64,000 bases of DNA from Diplonema papillatum (GCA_030068145.1 JAPJBO010000020.1:62001-126000); one strand, 5' to 3'; counted from the stretch's first letter, positions 35,298 through 48,061 are shown. Numbers and translations are program-made. The notes: generated by a model not told the origin, from the sequence alone.

Positions 35298-35791
35298 CGT
35301 CGTCGTTGCGGTGGATTCCTATCCCCCAACTGGCGAGTCTTTCTATCCCTTCCGCAAGTTGTACGTTGCAAAGTGCTGGTTTTAATAGCTTCCTCTTCCC
35401 TTCTTCTTGATACGGTTCGGCAGAAGCGATCATGCAAGTTGTGCGAAAAAGGCCGAGGTGCTCAAGCGACAATTCTTGCAGTTTACGATGGGAATAGTCG
35501 CCAGCAATGGAGGCCCAATACGCACACACTACCTACCCCAGGTACTTGTGGGTGGCCTGGGTGGGTGAAGTCTACTCAACATTCTCACGCCCGCCCTCCC
35601 TTGCCCCCGGTGACGTCGTCGTTGCGGTGGATTCCTATCCCCCAACTGGCGAGTCTTTCTATCCCTTCCGCAAGTTGTACGTTGCAAAGTGCTGGTTTTA
35701 ATAGCTTCCTCTTCCCTTCTTCTTGATACGGTTCGGCAGAAGCGATCATGCAAGTTGTGCGAAAAAGGCCGAGGTGCTCAAGCGACAATTC
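35293..35791 (+). repeat. B1-A2-B2 repeat block
   Basis: B1 (35293-35475) and B2 (35609-35791) are both 183 bp starting GGTGACGTCGTCGTTGCGG and ending GCGACAATTC. A2 (35476-35587) lies between them, followed by a 21-bp spacer. B1 overlaps the end of the RT ORF by five bases. This arrangement lets the A and B copies act as circle-junction templates. Confidence 0.9.
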
Positions 35792-37605
35792 CGGTCCAAC
35801 ATACAATTCCGGTCCAACTTTTGTCCGGTCCAACTTTTGTCCGGTCCAACATACAATTCCGGTCCAACTTTTGTCCGGTCCAACTCTTGTCCGGTCCAAC
35901 ATACAATTCCGGTCCAACTTTTGTCCGGCCCAAATTTTGTCCGGTCCAACATACAATTCCGGTCCAACTTTTGTCCGGTCCAACTTTTGTCCGGTCCAAC
36001 ATACAATTCCGGTCCAACTTTTGTCCGGTCCAACTTTTGTCCGGTCCAACATACAATTCCGGTCCAACTTTTGTCCGGTCCAAATTTTGTCCGGTCCAAC
36101 ATACAATTCCGGTCCAACTTTTGTCCGGTTTTTGTCCGGTCCAACATACAATTCCGGTCCAACTTTTGTCCGGTCCAACTTTTGTCCGGTCCAACATACA
36201 ATTCCGGTCCAACTTTTGTCCGGTCCAACTTTTGTCCGGTCCAACATACAATTCCGGTCCAACTTTTGTCCGGTCCAACTTTTGTCCGGTCCAACATACA
36301 ATTCCGGTCCAACTTTTGTCCGGTCCAACTTTTGTCCGGTCCAACATACAATTCCGGTCCAACTTTTGTCCGGCCCAAATTTTGTCCGGTCCAACATACA
36401 ATTCCGGTCCAACTTTTGTCCGGTCCAACTTTTGTCCGGTCCAACATACAATTCCGGTCCAACTTTTGTCCGGCCCAAATTTTGTCCGGTCCAACATACA
36501 ATTCCGGTCCAACTTTTGTCCGGTCCAACTTTTGTCCGGTCCAACATACAATTCCGGTCCAACTTTTGTCCGGTCCAACTTTTGTCCTGTCCAACATACA
36601 ATTCCGGTCCAACTTTTGTCCGGCCCAAATTTTGTCCGGTCCATAGATGGCCGGTTGATAACGTTATATAACGTTATATAACGTTATAACGGTGATAACG
36701 TTATATAACGTTATATAACGTTATATAACGGTCGAAAACGCAAAATAACGGAAAAAATAACGCAAATAACGGTTTTTAGAATTTTTCCGATTTTGGCCAT
36801 GTTTCCAGATTTTTGTCATTTTTTCCTCATTTTGGTCCATTTCGGCCATTTTTTCCGATTTTGGCCATTTTTGCCAGATTCTGGTCAATCTTAGCCAATT
36901 TTTCCAGACTTTTGCCGATTTTTTCAGGTTTTGGCCATTTTGCCGATTTTTTCCAGATTTCGGCAATCTTTGCCGATTTTTCCAGATTTCGGCCATTTTT
37001 GCCGATTTTTCAAGATTTTGGACAATTTTGAGATTTTGGCCACTCTGGCCGATTTATCCAGATCAGTCAATTTCGGCCATTTTTTCCGATTTTTCCAGAT
37101 TTCCCGATTTTCCAGATTTTGGTCAATTTCGGCCATTTTTGCCAATTTTTCCAGACTTTTGCCGATTTTTGGATCCCGGTCACAAAAACTGTTCGGAAAC
37201 AAACCCTGGTCCGAAAAGAATTCGTAGTAACCGGTCCTCAGGGGTCCGTATAGCCCCTCCCCAGAGCTTTTTCTCTTTTACTTATTTTCTTGCGGACTTC
37301 CACCCAAGCGCGACAAACGCGATCCTTCCGGATTCACATGACTCTTTCACTGTGCGATGTTGTTCTTGGGATGTGGATGTCTGCAGTTTTGGGTTTCCGG
37401 CGCGTGTCCCTCAGTCGGTGGCCCGTAACGGTCGTTTGCAGTGTCCTTCGTGAGGCAGCAGATGTCACCAGCATGATCCGGCCACTGGAGTCCAACTTGT
37501 CCAAGCTTGTCCACTCGGCAGACCGTTGCGTACTATGCCAGTCAGACAAGGTCCCAGTACCAAATATGGGTGCATGATGAGCACGAGACATGCAAAGTCG
37601 AGCAG

Positions 37606-37956
37606 TCACAGCTGGCGCTTCCCGTAGAACCCAGCCAGCCCGGGGTCGGTTTTCTTGATCCGGTCGATGAATCGTTGTTCCGGGCTCTTACTTGGTGGTT
37701 TCGTGACAGGGAGAACGCTGGGGCCAGTCAATGCCAGGTCGCGGGACAAGGCCTCGACGCGCAGCGTTTCCGCCACCTTCTTCCTTCCGCGTCGCGCCTT
37801 TGCAACCGAGGCGCTGCTGCTGCTGCTGTTGCTATCCGTACTTTCGGCGCGAGGCCGTTTGCGCTGTGTACCTGGGGTCTTCGGCTGAGCTTTCGGCTGA
37901 GCTTTAGGTTGAACCTTCGGCTTCGGCTGGACCTTCGGGGAGCTTTTCGCAGGCAT
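37606..37956 (-). CDS. basic low-complexity protein inside element X
   Basis: 116 residues from ATG 37956. A Lys/Pro/Gln repeat (KVQPKPKVQPKAQPKAQPK), an acidic/Ser patch (STDSNSSSSSASVAKARRGR) and a more ordered end (SPEQRFIDRIKKTDPGLAGF) are visible. Probably nuclear and nucleic-acid binding. A 5' sequence shared with the KLHDC4-like gene lies 65 bases upstream, so this may be host sequence captured between the X arms. Confidence 0.4.
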   Translation of the reverse strand: MPAKSSPKVQPKPKVQPKAQPKAQPKTPGTQRKRPRAESTDSNSSSSSASVAKARRGRKKVAETLRVEALSRDLALTGPSVLPVTKPPSKSPEQRFIDRIKKTDPGLAGFYGKRQL

Positions 37957-38021
37957 AGTCGATATTCCCTTTGGAAAGACTAGTGTGGCTGAAATCGAAG
38001 CGGGTGGGGCGGTACACGTGT

Positions 38022-38080
38022 TTTTGTGTTTCCGACGATCCCGAATGGGCGTACAGATTGGTGTCTTTCGACCTTTTTTT
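38022..38080 (-). promoter_or_regulatory. second copy of the 12.25-kb 5' element
   Basis: It differs by about one base from 12246-12312 over 55 bases (GGATCGTCGGAAACACAAAA) and is in the same orientation relative to a downstream start codon. Its presence inside a mobile element suggests transfer with the captured ORF. Confidence 0.4.
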
Positions 38081-38560
38081 TTTTCCGCGCACGGACTGCC
38101 TGTTCGAGCTTGTGCGGGTTTAAGAAACTCAGACAAGAATAGCTCTGGTGAGGGGCAGGGCATAAATGACCAAAACCCTGGAAAAATCGGCAAAAACGGC
38201 CAAAATGGGCAAAGTCTGGAAAACATGGCAAAACTGGCCAAAAATGACCAAAACCTGGAAAAATCGGCAAAAATAGCCAAATTTTTGAAAAACATGGCAA
38301 AAATGGCCAATCCTGGCCAAATCGGTAAAAACGGCCAAAATGGGCCAAAATCTGGAAAACACGGCAAAACTGGTCAACATTGACCAAAATCTGGAAAAAT
38401 TGGCAAAAATAACCAAAATTGGCCAAAATCTGGAAAATGTGGCAAAAATGGCCAAAAATGACCAAAATCTGGAGGACAGTGTGACCTCCCATGGATTGGT
38501 AAAAAACCGTTATATAACGTTATATAACGTTATTATAACGTTATATAACGTTATTATAAC

Positions 38561-40118
38561 TGAGCCAATTCACCTACCCCCCCTGAAAGCGACTTGAGCT
38601 CGATTACACTCGATTACACTCGATTACGATCGATTACAATCGATCAGCTTTTGGTGAATTGGGGGGGTACTGTAACAATTGATTAAACACACAGCACTCA
38701 GCCAATCCTGATTAGCCGATGCAACGTGTCTATTATCGAGCCTTCTTCTGGGGCTAAAGATGCTGATAGCACGATCATCGAATATCGAACAAAAAGAAGC
38801 ATATTCGTCTGAAAAAAGGATGTAGCCAGGCAGTGCAGCAGGGGACGAGGAAGTTCGGACTGACTTGTGGAAGCAGGTTGTCGAGTGCATAGGGGCTCGG
38901 GTACCCGTTTTCCCGTATTAGCAACCTTTGCAATTTAGCGCAGCTAATACTCGAGCCTTTTGGCATTCCCTGCGGGGCAGTTCCAGGCGATAGGGCAAGC
39001 GCTTGGCAGACACCCTGTCCTCGAAGATGTCAAGTTTCTGTTTGTGGGTTCGATCTCCCTGGCGACAACAAGGCGGTTGAAAACGGAGGCTAATCTCACC
39101 TTTAGGCACTGCAATGTCACGCATGCCATTGTCAGACGCTACCGTCTGGCATTGCGCAATTCGTGCCATAGTCGTTGGGGGTATTGACAAGGGGGTTCAG
39201 TGGACACTCATCTGTTGGCTCCTCGTTGCTGCCCACGTAGGTTCCGGCTCGGATCCTCGGTTGTGCTCCTTAGCTGGATCGCTAGCTCGATAAGAAGAGC
39301 TGGTGTGTGGGCACAAGCGAATGTGGTTGCGGTTGCGGGCCGGCCGGCGTGACTGCGAGCAGACAGGCTGCATGCGCGTGGGCCCAATCGCGCCATTCAC
39401 GCGGTACTCCAAAGGCCTAATCGGGCCGGGCCGGCACATACAGATTGCGACCGGGGCCAGCGTCGCACCTCGGTCTCGTCCCTTACAGCCGGAGCACGTG
39501 GCTCTCCCCAAGCCTCTGGGAAGGTGGCGGAGCTGGGAAGACGCGAGAGAAAACCAAAGTAGCGGCGGCCGACCTCTGTCTGCAAGCACGTCTCTGGCAG
39601 GGCAGTCGGCACCAAACGGAGCACAGTACCTCTTCCAAAGCAGTCGGCTGAAGCGGAGCACAGTCAATGGGCATTCAGAGAGTGCAAAGCATGTCTCTTG
39701 TAGGGCAGTGGGCAGCGGGCTTTGAGGGAAAGGTCAGCGCGGTAGCGATGACCAGGAGAACACATACAGATGGGTGGGGAGAGGCCCTGGGACTAAGGCG
39801 TGACTACCCCCGTCCCTGTCCCTCCCAGGGCGCCACCCCGAATCTAGCCTGGCTCCACCACGGTGAAGGCCCACACCTGCGGTTTCCGTCCCTCGTATGC
39901 TTGTGCTTGGCACTTCTTGGGCCAGACAGTGGTCAACATGGTCGCTCATGGGCCAGCCAGGGGTCCACCAGTGGTCGAACCCAAAATACTAGTGTCAATT
40001 TCGATCACACTCTACAACGCTCGACTACACTCTCCTACACTCTACTACACTCTACTACACTCGATTACACTATATTACACTCGATTACGCTCGATCAGGG
40101 GGTGGGTGAATTGGCTCA
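38561..40118. mobile_element. element Y: 1.56-kb TIR element nested in X
   Basis: The ends TGAGCCAATTCACC and GGTGAATTGGCTCA form a TIR and are flanked by ATAAC on both sides (38556-38560, 40119-40123), a 5-bp target duplication. Subterminal 10-bp CGATTACACT repeats lie next to both ends. No ORF with recognisable motifs is present, so it is non-autonomous. Confidence 0.8.
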
Positions 40119-40644
40119 ATAACGTTATATAACGTTATTATACCGTTATTATAACGTTATATAACGTTATATAACGTTATAACGGTCAAATAACGTTATT
40201 TTTCGACCAAAAATGGCAAATAACGGTTTTATAACGGTCAATAACGGTTTTTCTGGATTTAGGGGGGGGGTAACAAATAACTCCGGGAATAACGTTATAT
40301 AACGTTATATAACGTTATATAACGGCCATCTATACCGTCCAACATACAATTCCGGTCCAACTTTTGTCCGGTCCAACTTTTGTCCGGTCCAACATACAAT
40401 TCCGGTCCAACTTTTGTCCGGTCCAACTTTTGTCCGGTCCAACATACAATTCCGGTCCAACTTTTGTCCGGTCCAACATACAATTCCGGTCCAACTTTTT
40501 CCTGCATACGGAATAAGATTTGTTGATCGCCGTCGACGAAGAAAGAGTAGGCTGCTTTGTGTTCGTCTATCGCAAGGCACTGTGCGATCAGTCCAGTCGA
40601 CACGTGTGAGTGACCTCAATAGACGAGACAAGAATGCTGCATAC

Positions 40645-40761
40645 CACATTAGGAAGAGGCCTCAAGGCGGGATGAAACTTCTCGCTGGTGTCCGACTGCT
40701 TGTCGCGTGCTCCTTCTTTATCGATCTTTTCGTCGTCCGGGTCCGGCGGTTTCGCCGCCAT
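40645..40761 (-). CDS. small basic protein, candidate first exon
   Basis: ATG 40761 starts 39 codons (MAAKPPDPDDEKIDKEGARD, KQSDTSEKFHPALRPLPNV) ending at a good donor, GTG followed by GTATGC, phase 0. The next 140 bases lead straight into the 50-bp satellite. The only phase-compatible downstream exon I could find is at 26911-26723, beyond the satellite block. The linkage is inference; the donor and the open frame are seen. Confidence 0.45.
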
Positions 40762-42529
40762 ATTGCTCGCCAAAGCGAGCGTAGGCGCCCCTTCGCTCCC
40801 ACCCCCTCTTCCCCTGGGAAAAAGTGAAAACGTTCGGTCAGCATGGTATCATCAGTCAGCCTGTCACCGCGGCACTACAGCTTTCCCAAGAAACGGTGCT
40901 GCACACCGGCACTGACAAAGCAAGTCTTGCAGATCCTACGGGCCAGTATAACCTCGGAACTCGTTCAACGAATCGATGACAAAGCCGCAAGCCATCAGGG
41001 CAACGAAGCGGGGTGACCCGTCGTTCGGGGGCCTTTCAAAATGCCCCCGAACAAAATTCCCGGATGAAAGTGCCTTCGGGGTACGAAGCGGATGGCAACA
41101 CCGCTGCTTGTTTTTTTGTAGTTCGCACGGACGCCGTGTGTCAGGAAAGGAGGGGAGGCGAATACTTGTAGAAGACGATTAACGGTACTCTCTTTTTTCT
41201 TCTCTTCTTCCTTTTGTTGTTTTCTTTTTTTCTGCAAGACCTTCGCTTGGTTTCCAGATGTTTCCTGAGACTCAGTCAGCGCAGTTTATCCGCCAGCTGC
41301 AACTGCTGAACATCCAGTTCACAGGTGACCAAAGGCGAGGTCGCACGGGTCAGGAGAGGCAGGCCACTGCTGTCCACCTTACTTAACGTATGCCCCTCCA
41401 CGTTAGAGTCCCAACAGAACTAAAGCGGACTCCAGAGCACTCCGGACCAGAAGTGTCAGTACGTGTCGAAGTTATGTCTCTACTCCTTATTCCAGCGACT
41501 CGTCCAGTGGCGGATTATCTTTATTAAATGCACCCTGACCGAGCATACGTATGACACTGGCATTGAGACTCGGACAGTAAGTCTCCCGCCCCGCCCCTCC
41601 CAAGCGAAGCCCCTGGTGTTGTGGTCCTCTGCTGTCTCACGGATTTATGTTTATTGTTTTCCCCCACTGAACAAGGAACAGAAAATGGAAGGGTGCGCTT
41701 TATTTATTTTTCCAAAGGAAGTCGAGGAGGACGCTTTTTTGCGGACGGTTTCGCTTCGGGTGCTGGTCCCGAAAAGGCGTCTTCGTCGTTGCGTGGACCC
41801 TCGTTTCGGCGCCCTTTTTACGGTTGACCTTCTTCAGCGTGGTGCCGTAGGTGCTCATTGCAACACCAGCCCCCGGTACCACGTGTGGAACAAGACTTAA
41901 CGCAATTATATGCCGATACCCTCTCCCGCCCCATCTGAAGCCAACTGGGGACTTGAAATTGCTGACTTCAGCAAACCGCGAACCAGCAAACGCGCAAGGG
42001 GGGATATTAACAGCCGACCACTCCGTCGGTGAAGGCCTGGGATCAAGACGAGCTGTTGAGGTCACATTCTTGCATTTGCGACCGATGGAAAAGGTCGGCA
42101 GTACATTTGACACGTCCATCTTTAGGAAAGAACCCATGGTGAACCCTTCACAGGGGAGCAGCCATGCATGGAAACACGCGGAGGAGCATGCTTTCCAGTT
42201 CCACGGCTGTACCCAGGTTCTCTCGCGCTCCGGTGTATTTTTGAGAGAACATTTCCGGAGTTGGGGCACTCATAAACAAAGAAACAGACTAGCAGAGCAT
42301 GGTTATGAAAATGGTGTACGGCGAAATATTCTTGTTCTTCGCGTGTACAAGCAGGGCATAAACTTCTCTGGGAGGGTTTTGCAGGACTAGCACTTTTACG
42401 TTGGCTTTGTTGGTTCGCTTTCCTCATGTGCAGCCGTTGTTCCGGAAATGTTCCCTTCAGCACAATTGTACTAAAACACCCGTGCATTCCTTGGAATAAT
42501 TCTATTTGCCGCGCCGTCCCACATCCTTT

Positions 42530-42560
<31 letters not shown>

Positions 42561-43482
42561 CCTTTTTCGATTCATCCATCTACTTGCCTCGCATGGCTAT
42601 GCTTTCATGTAACGCAAAAAAAATGTCGAACTGTGTGTGAGGGGGATTTGGTTCATCTAAACGGAATTTGCACTCGGGAAGATGGGTCAAAGGAGCCGAA
42701 GTGCGGGCCGTGAGCTTGTCAAAAAAACACAAGTGTCGCCACTACCTGCACTCAATGCGAAGGAAGCTTGCGGGGGAGGAGACAAGACTGAACGTGGGCA
42801 TTTACTGCTGAAGGCACGCCCCGCACACAAGACCAAGACACTTTACCTGTGCTGTGTGCATGGGGGATGCGGCTGCCCCCCCCTTCGCTGATGGCGGCAA
42901 CCCTTTGGGTATTCTTTTACAGTGATTGCGGGGTGGGTAAACCGGAGGCAGCTACCTATCTGTGCCGCTCCAGTCTTCTCACTCCTTTGGGTTTTGTATC
43001 TGCCACGGGGCACGCAGCACCGCCCTCGTAAGAGTGTGCTCTTCAGGGTCCTGAGAGCTTGCCTTCGAGCGTGTGTGGCAGATCTTGGTGCCGGGTCGAC
43101 GCAACGGCGGTCTAGATGCCAGCTGTGCAATGCCACGAGGTGGCGTAGCATTCTGACGCCGTCAACAACAAATCTAAGTAGTGCGGGCCGCCACAAGGGC
43201 AGGGGAGGACAGGTATCGTACAGAGCGACCGTGCGCGCTTTTCGGGAATGAAGAAGCACCGGCAGGTCGTCCTCACCCTCGGGCGTACTGCCAGTTGCTA
43301 GTGCGACCATCAGATCAGCTACGCTTCTTCGTCGTAATGCAGCAGTTCGAGCACATGGCGAAGATTTCCGGAGGTCTGTTGCGTGGTAGTGCGTGAGGTA
43401 CGAGTGTGTGAGAGGGGATGAGTGGTGTGAAAGGTGGGAGAAGTGTGAGGTATGCAAGTGTGTGTGAGATACTAAAGAAACG
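40762..43482. other. no supported gene; long poly-T tract
   Basis: A T run of about 31 lies at 42530-42560. A minus-strand open frame of about 220 codons (42843-43535) overlaps the TBCCD1 3' end and has no recognised motif. A minus-strand Lys/Arg-rich frame lies at 41700-41860. None has splice or family support. Confidence 0.4.
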
Positions 43483-45789
43483 TCAATCATCAGCATTTGT
43501 TCGCCAGATGTACCTTCGCAGCTGCCTCGCGACACGGAGAGCCAGGGATGGGAAAGCGAAACTGTACAGCGACTCGAATGCCTGAGAGAGCGTCTTCACA
43601 CAACGACGGAGGGATAAAAGACACGGTCACAGTTGCTGGTTGGACACACCTGAAGCCAAGTCTTGAAGTTGTCATTGAGCATTTTAGCGATTTCGGCCTT
43701 CGATGCGTTCTTGCTGGATGCGGCTTGGTGGAGGATCTTGCACGTGTTTGACGCCAGTGTGACCTGCGAGTTGGTGCGCTTATTGTGGAGGAACTTATTG
43801 CAAATCCTATAATTTGGTGCAAAGGGCTGGGGTACCGGTAATGTACGGTCGTGGTATTCACTCAGGATGAAAGACCGCAACACCAAACGCAAAAAGGTCG
43901 ACAGCCGCAGCTGTGTACTTGCCAAGAAAGGCACACTGCAAGTGCGCCAAACCCGAGAGCAGCACGACTGCCAAGTGCCTAATATCCAGGTAAGAAGTTT
44001 TGAACGGGTGACAGACCTTGCGCTTGAGCTCGGCGGCATACTCGGGAGGCATGTGGCACGGATTTCCGTGACAGTTGCCGGCGTGGTTGGTGAAGGGAAT
44101 GGTTATCTGTGTGGTTTGTTGGAAGGTGGTGTTAAGTCCAGGAAGAATACTCGACGTAGCTCCGAATGGAAGGGAGGAAATATAGAGGCAGAGGGGCCAA
44201 TACAATACAAACACAATGTGATTTGTGCTTCGCTTACACCGTGTATTGTTTTCTCACTCAGTACTTTGATCTGTTGTGTTGTCTGGCAGCTTTTGTCGAG
44301 CATTTCCTTCCAAGCTGGCGCATATGTGAAACAATGATTCCCGCGGTGGCAGTAGCACCTATGCCGGGACGACACTCGAAAGGTCGCAAGGATGGGTGTT
44401 GTCCAGCACCTGCGAGGCTCGGTTAGGAGAACGGCGGCTGAGACAACGTCATCGTCCTGTGGCCCTCTCTCAGCCCGTCCGGGACTCAACCACATTGGGA
44501 AAGGAAAGACGTACCGACGAGAACTGCTGAGGCGCAATGATGGAGACGGAGGGTTGCGAGGAGTCGGTTTTGCCGATGAACACCGGCGTGTTCCAGACGT
44601 TGAGAAGCGGGTTAACGCCGGCTTGTTTCAGGTGGCTTTCGAGGGCTGGGTAGTTGGTGTTGTAAGGAGCGAGCTCCGTAGATCGACAGCCCATGAGTAC
44701 CATGGGCGGTGTGTTCACGCACACGTAGGCGCGGCACTCAATGGCGTCCAAGAGACGCAGTCCCCGTGTGGGGGCGACGACGCGCACTTGTTCGCAAGCT
44801 TCGATGGAGACGATGCCGGACGTGGGACCGAGGATGATGTTGCAGTGCGTGCAGCCGAAGATGGTCACGTTGGGCAGCGGCGTCAGCAGGTAAATGTTCG
44901 CGTGGTGGCACGCGTAGATTTGCACCTGCTGCACGTTCGCGCCGAGCGGCACCGCCTTGTGCAGCATCGACTTCGAGATCGACCGCACGACTGCCGACTT
45001 CTCGAACGCCCCCTGCGTGGGCCACTGCACCTTCGGCGGCAGCTTCGCGCTTACCAACTCGTACGGACTGTACGAGTGCTGCGTGGGGGTGGTGAACGAC
45101 TCGCCGATGAATTGCTGCACGACCGAGATGTCTACCAGTGCGTTTCTGTCCTTGTACCAAAACGGCATCGACGCTCCGAAGCGGCCAGGAGGGGTCATGG
45201 CACCTTTGCCGTCCACCTCGGTGAGGATGGTGCCAAAGGCGCGGACTTGTTCGAGGTTGACTTTGTACTTGTTGGGAGCGAGCAGAGCGAGGAGGTGGTA
45301 CAGGTGCTGCGTCACGAAGCCGGTCACTTTTTCGTGCTGCTGGCACATCGCCTTGAGCGCGGCGTCCCGCGCCGCGGGGCCGTTCTGCAGGCCGACGTCG
45401 TGGGCGAAGGCGGAAGCAGTGGGCACCGAGTACTGCTGGCAGAAGACGAACAGCAGAAACGACGGCAGCGGCACCTGCCTCTGCGCAAGCCACGTCGACC
45501 GCTGCCCGTTCTGCCGCCACGCGAGCTCGTCCCTCGTGTGCTCCAGCTTCTCCTCCTGGGTCATGTTGTACGTGCAAAACGACTCGAACAGCGCCGTGGA
45601 CATCGACTCTGCGAGGCCGAGACTCGTACCGGAAACGACCACCCAATCCCCCAATGAAATATGCGTCTTCGACTGCGAGCCATTCGGCACTTTCAGCAGT
45701 GTAGACAGCGTGAACTGCGTCGGCAGACCAACAGGGAGCACGTACTGCTCGAACAACTCGAGCTTTACATGATACGACGCGTGCGACAT
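43483..45789 (-). CDS. TBCCD1: TBCC-domain-containing protein 1
   Basis: Four exons, all phase 0: 45789-44515, 44106-44017, 43763-43650 and 43581-43483, giving 525 residues (human TBCCD1 is 557). Donors are GTACGT, GTCTGT and GTGTGT; acceptors end CAG. The TBCC/CAP-type beta-helix is clear: IYACHHANIYLLTPLPNVTI, FGCTHCNIILGPTSGIVSIE, RVVAPTRGLRLLDAIECRAY, then APYNTNYPALESHL and LNVWNTPVFIG. The C-terminal exons restore the conserved MPPEYAAELKRK and AEIAKMLNDNFKTWLQ. The family acts at centrosomes/basal bodies in flagellate protists and animals; the catalytic Arg finger of TBCC/RP2 is normally absent in TBCCD1. Intron 3 is only 68 bp. Confidence 0.9.
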
Positions 45790-46069
45790 GGTTCCCTACG
45801 ACGAGCTATTAGCCACGGGAGGAAGAAAAAGACTGCGGGGACGAAGTGGAAAAGAGGAAAGACGGGAGAGAGGAACTCGTCGGCTGCCCCCCCGCGCAAC
45901 AAAAAGAAGGAAAAAAAGAAGAAAGAGAGAGCGAGGAAAGGAAAAGCGCGCGCGTCCGGAACCGCCGCTTCTCTCTCTCTCGGCCTTGCCCGGCCGCCCC
46001 CCCTCCTCGAAGTGACCTGCCCTTCCCCTGCCTGTGTGTGTGTGTGTGGGTGTGGTTTAAGTTCAGGGG
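45790..46069. other. 5' flank of TBCCD1
   Basis: Purine/pyrimidine-skewed sequence with a (GT)n stretch at 46031-46049. No exon was found. Confidence 0.4.
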
Positions 46070-46122
46070 TAACGTCTGAGTCGAAGTACAGCCCGCGTGT
46101 CACTTTCACCAGTCGGCTTTGA
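46070..46122 (-). promoter_or_regulatory. 5' element shared with the four-helix protein gene
   Basis: The minus strand reads GGGCTGTACTTCGAC then TCAGACGTT and CTGAAC, matching 4502-4556. It is followed by a CA-rich stretch in both places. Confidence 0.4.
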
Positions 46123-46609
46123 GTTTCCGACACGCTGCTTTTCGTCCTGTGACTCCTCTCCGAAGGGTGGTCGGGGCGGGATCCTTCAGGGGACGGATAG
46201 AGCGTGGGAGGTTGTCTGCTTCTCCATCCGGCACTCGGCTCAAGACTTCTGTTTTCAGGTTGCGGTGTTAGCTGCACGGGGTTTTTGGCCCCGTGCAACA
46301 GCTGAATGTCTTTACACAGGCGGCACACCTCACCCGAGGATGTGGCAAGCTCTCTCTGTGCAATGAGCTTGGCCTGACCAGCTGTTCCAAACTCCTGGTG
46401 CAAGCACCCGTCATGGTCAGCAGTCGCCACCTGGGTCGCAATTTTGAGTCCTGTTCCGAGACTCGCTCGCACGGGGAAGTGGCGCGAATCACTTGTCGCC
46501 AAGCATTCTGCAATGCTTACGACTGCTACGCGTTTCGAACCTGATGTGTATGCTGGCTCCCCCTTTTGGTAGATGCCCAAGGATAGTTGAGTCGCAGCTC
46601 TCGACAAAA

Positions 46610-46785
46610 GGCAGATAGAGAAGGGGGCAAACGGTGGGGCCTGCGTTTGTCAATTTTTGCTTTACCCAGCCAACCCCGCTTTTGGCGAGTGAATAAGACG
46701 ACTTCGCTCAGAAACGTGAGAATTCCGAGTTGACGCGCCGAAGGCGCTTCAATGAAGCTTGCTAGGTCGGTAGGAGGTGGCTTTC
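46610..46785 (+). repeat. dispersed repeat, copy 1
   Basis: GTGGGGCCTGCGTTT, TGGCGAGTG and GACGCGCCGAAGGCGCT occur in the same order at 58905-59060 in the long kinase-gene intron. Identity is partial, so these are old copies. Confidence 0.65.
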
Positions 46786-47340
46786 GGCTGGGTATATTCG
46801 CAAAAGCGGCACATCTCACGCTAGGCCCTCATTTTTTGTGATACCGCGGTCACAGTTTATTCGGATCTGTTCACCTTGTATGAAAGCAGTTTAAGATGCG
46901 ATGTTGCGATTTACTTTCTGTTCTTGCGGGCTGGATTACGACCGGGAACTTGTCTTCCCCAATTACACGCGTGAGTCGTATTGTGGTGTTGGCGCGGTAA
47001 GGCGTCAGGTTGACAGTTCCGATTACGGGACGACAACTGTAGGGGTATTCACCTTCAGACTGACGCCTATAGTCTCGTTCGAGATTTGCAACGGAATGTG
47101 TGTCTGCAGAAACGGAGGAAAAACAAGCGGTGTGCAATCACTCGTGTGATCGGGTCTGGGTTCTTTTTCACTGCCAATCTGTCGGTTCAAGTAACCTTCC
47201 TTTACACCACGCACTTATCATCGCGGGTAACAACTTACCACGACAACAGGACACAAGAAATACGATTGTTCGATAAATAATGATACTTGTCAAATACAAC
47301 TATAAGTGTAAGTAGGTGGAAGGTCAGCAGGAATGCTTAT

Positions 47341-47972
47341 GGCCCCCCAGCCTAGGCCTATGTTGGCAAGTAAACGCGTTTCCATCCGTTTTTTCCAAAA
47401 CATGGAACCGGAAACGGAAACGGAAACAGCTCCTTGGTTTTGCAGGCTACCCACAAACCACGCTAACACCACCAGGGAATACTACACGGTGAGGTCCAGC
47501 CCCAGAAGTTGGAGCTAAAGAGTGTGCCCGAGTCACACCCGAAAAGCGGGTGTGTCAACCGCTTTTTTAACTCCAGCTTTAACTCCAGCTTCTGAGGCCC
47601 GACAGGGTGTGTCAACTTGCAGCCAAAACCGAAAAGACTGTCGCGCATACGAACCTTGCTTTACGGGGAGGTCTCCAGGCTCAATTCTCTGAGTGCTTGG
47701 TTGCCACCACTACGAAGGACCGCGCAGTTCGGGACTACTTCGGAGACAGCACCGTTTGCACAGATAAATTTGTTTTGCTGGCTCGTTGGGAAATACCCCT
47801 AGAAAAAATTCCCTCCGCCCATCCGAGGCGTGGTCACCTTACACACTGCAATCTGCAGCAGCCGTTTCCCAATAAGGAAACGCCGTTTCCTTGAAAGTAT
47901 GGAAACGGAAACGGAAACGGGAAACGTTTCCGTTTACTTGCCATCATAGACCTAGGCTAGGGGGGCTAGGGT
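47341..47972. mobile_element. MITE-like element with GTTTCC subterminal repeats
   Basis: Inverted ends of about 34 bp: CCCCCCAGCCTAGGCC then TGTTGGCAAGTAAACG on the left, and the complement of CCCCCCTAGCCTAGG, TGATGGCAAGTAAACG on the right. GGAAAC hexamer runs lie inside both ends. An internal inverted pair (CCGAAAAGCGGG) is present. No ORF. No clear target duplication was seen. Confidence 0.65.
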
Positions 47973-48061
47973 TTCGTTGTTGGATTAGACAAGTGCGTGG
48001 TGGTAGATTTGCTACGCTTTTGTGTTCGCTCTGAGCTACAGTCGCATATATGCCCTCTTCT

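Larger units (their letters stand above)
31260..35791 (+). mobile_element. complete VIPER/Ngaro-type tyrosine-recombinase retrotransposon
   Basis: A 4.5-kb element with split direct repeats in the order A1 (31260-31371), ORFs, B1 (35293-35475), A2 (35476-35587), B2 (35609-35791). The A copies and the B copies each look identical, so insertion is recent. ORFs run gag-like, tyrosine recombinase, then RT/RNase H in overlapping frames, the order of VIPER. Deleting 31260-35791 restores an uninterrupted satellite unit (TTTTGTC joined to CGGTCC), so no target duplication was made, as expected for recombinase-mediated integration of a circular intermediate. Confidence 0.9.
36643..40333. mobile_element. 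element X: TIR element with inverted satellite arms
   Basis: The ends are ATAGATGGCCG and CGGCCATCTAT, set in the 50-bp satellite on both sides. Next to both ends are repeats of AACGTTATATAACG. Long inner arms are inverted: 36780-37185 reads GGCCATTTTTGCCGATTTTT and 38160-38480 reads the complement. The middle (37.2-38.1 kb) has a minus-strand ORF. Element Y sits in the right AT-rich end. Confidence 0.7.
26931..40500. repeat. 50-bp satellite array with nested insertions
   Basis: The unit is 50 bp, with two GGTCCAACTTTTGTCC modules and one ACATACAATTCC module; variants carry GGCCCAAATTTTGTCC. Array pieces lie at 26931-27194, 29366-31259, 35792-36642 and 40334-40500, about 3.2 kb in total. The intervals between are separate mobile elements. 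Array sequence resumes in register across the 31260-35791 insertion, showing the pieces were once continuous. The unit has no stop codon in any frame on either strand, so 600-700-codon open frames run both ways; these are artefacts. Confidence 0.9.
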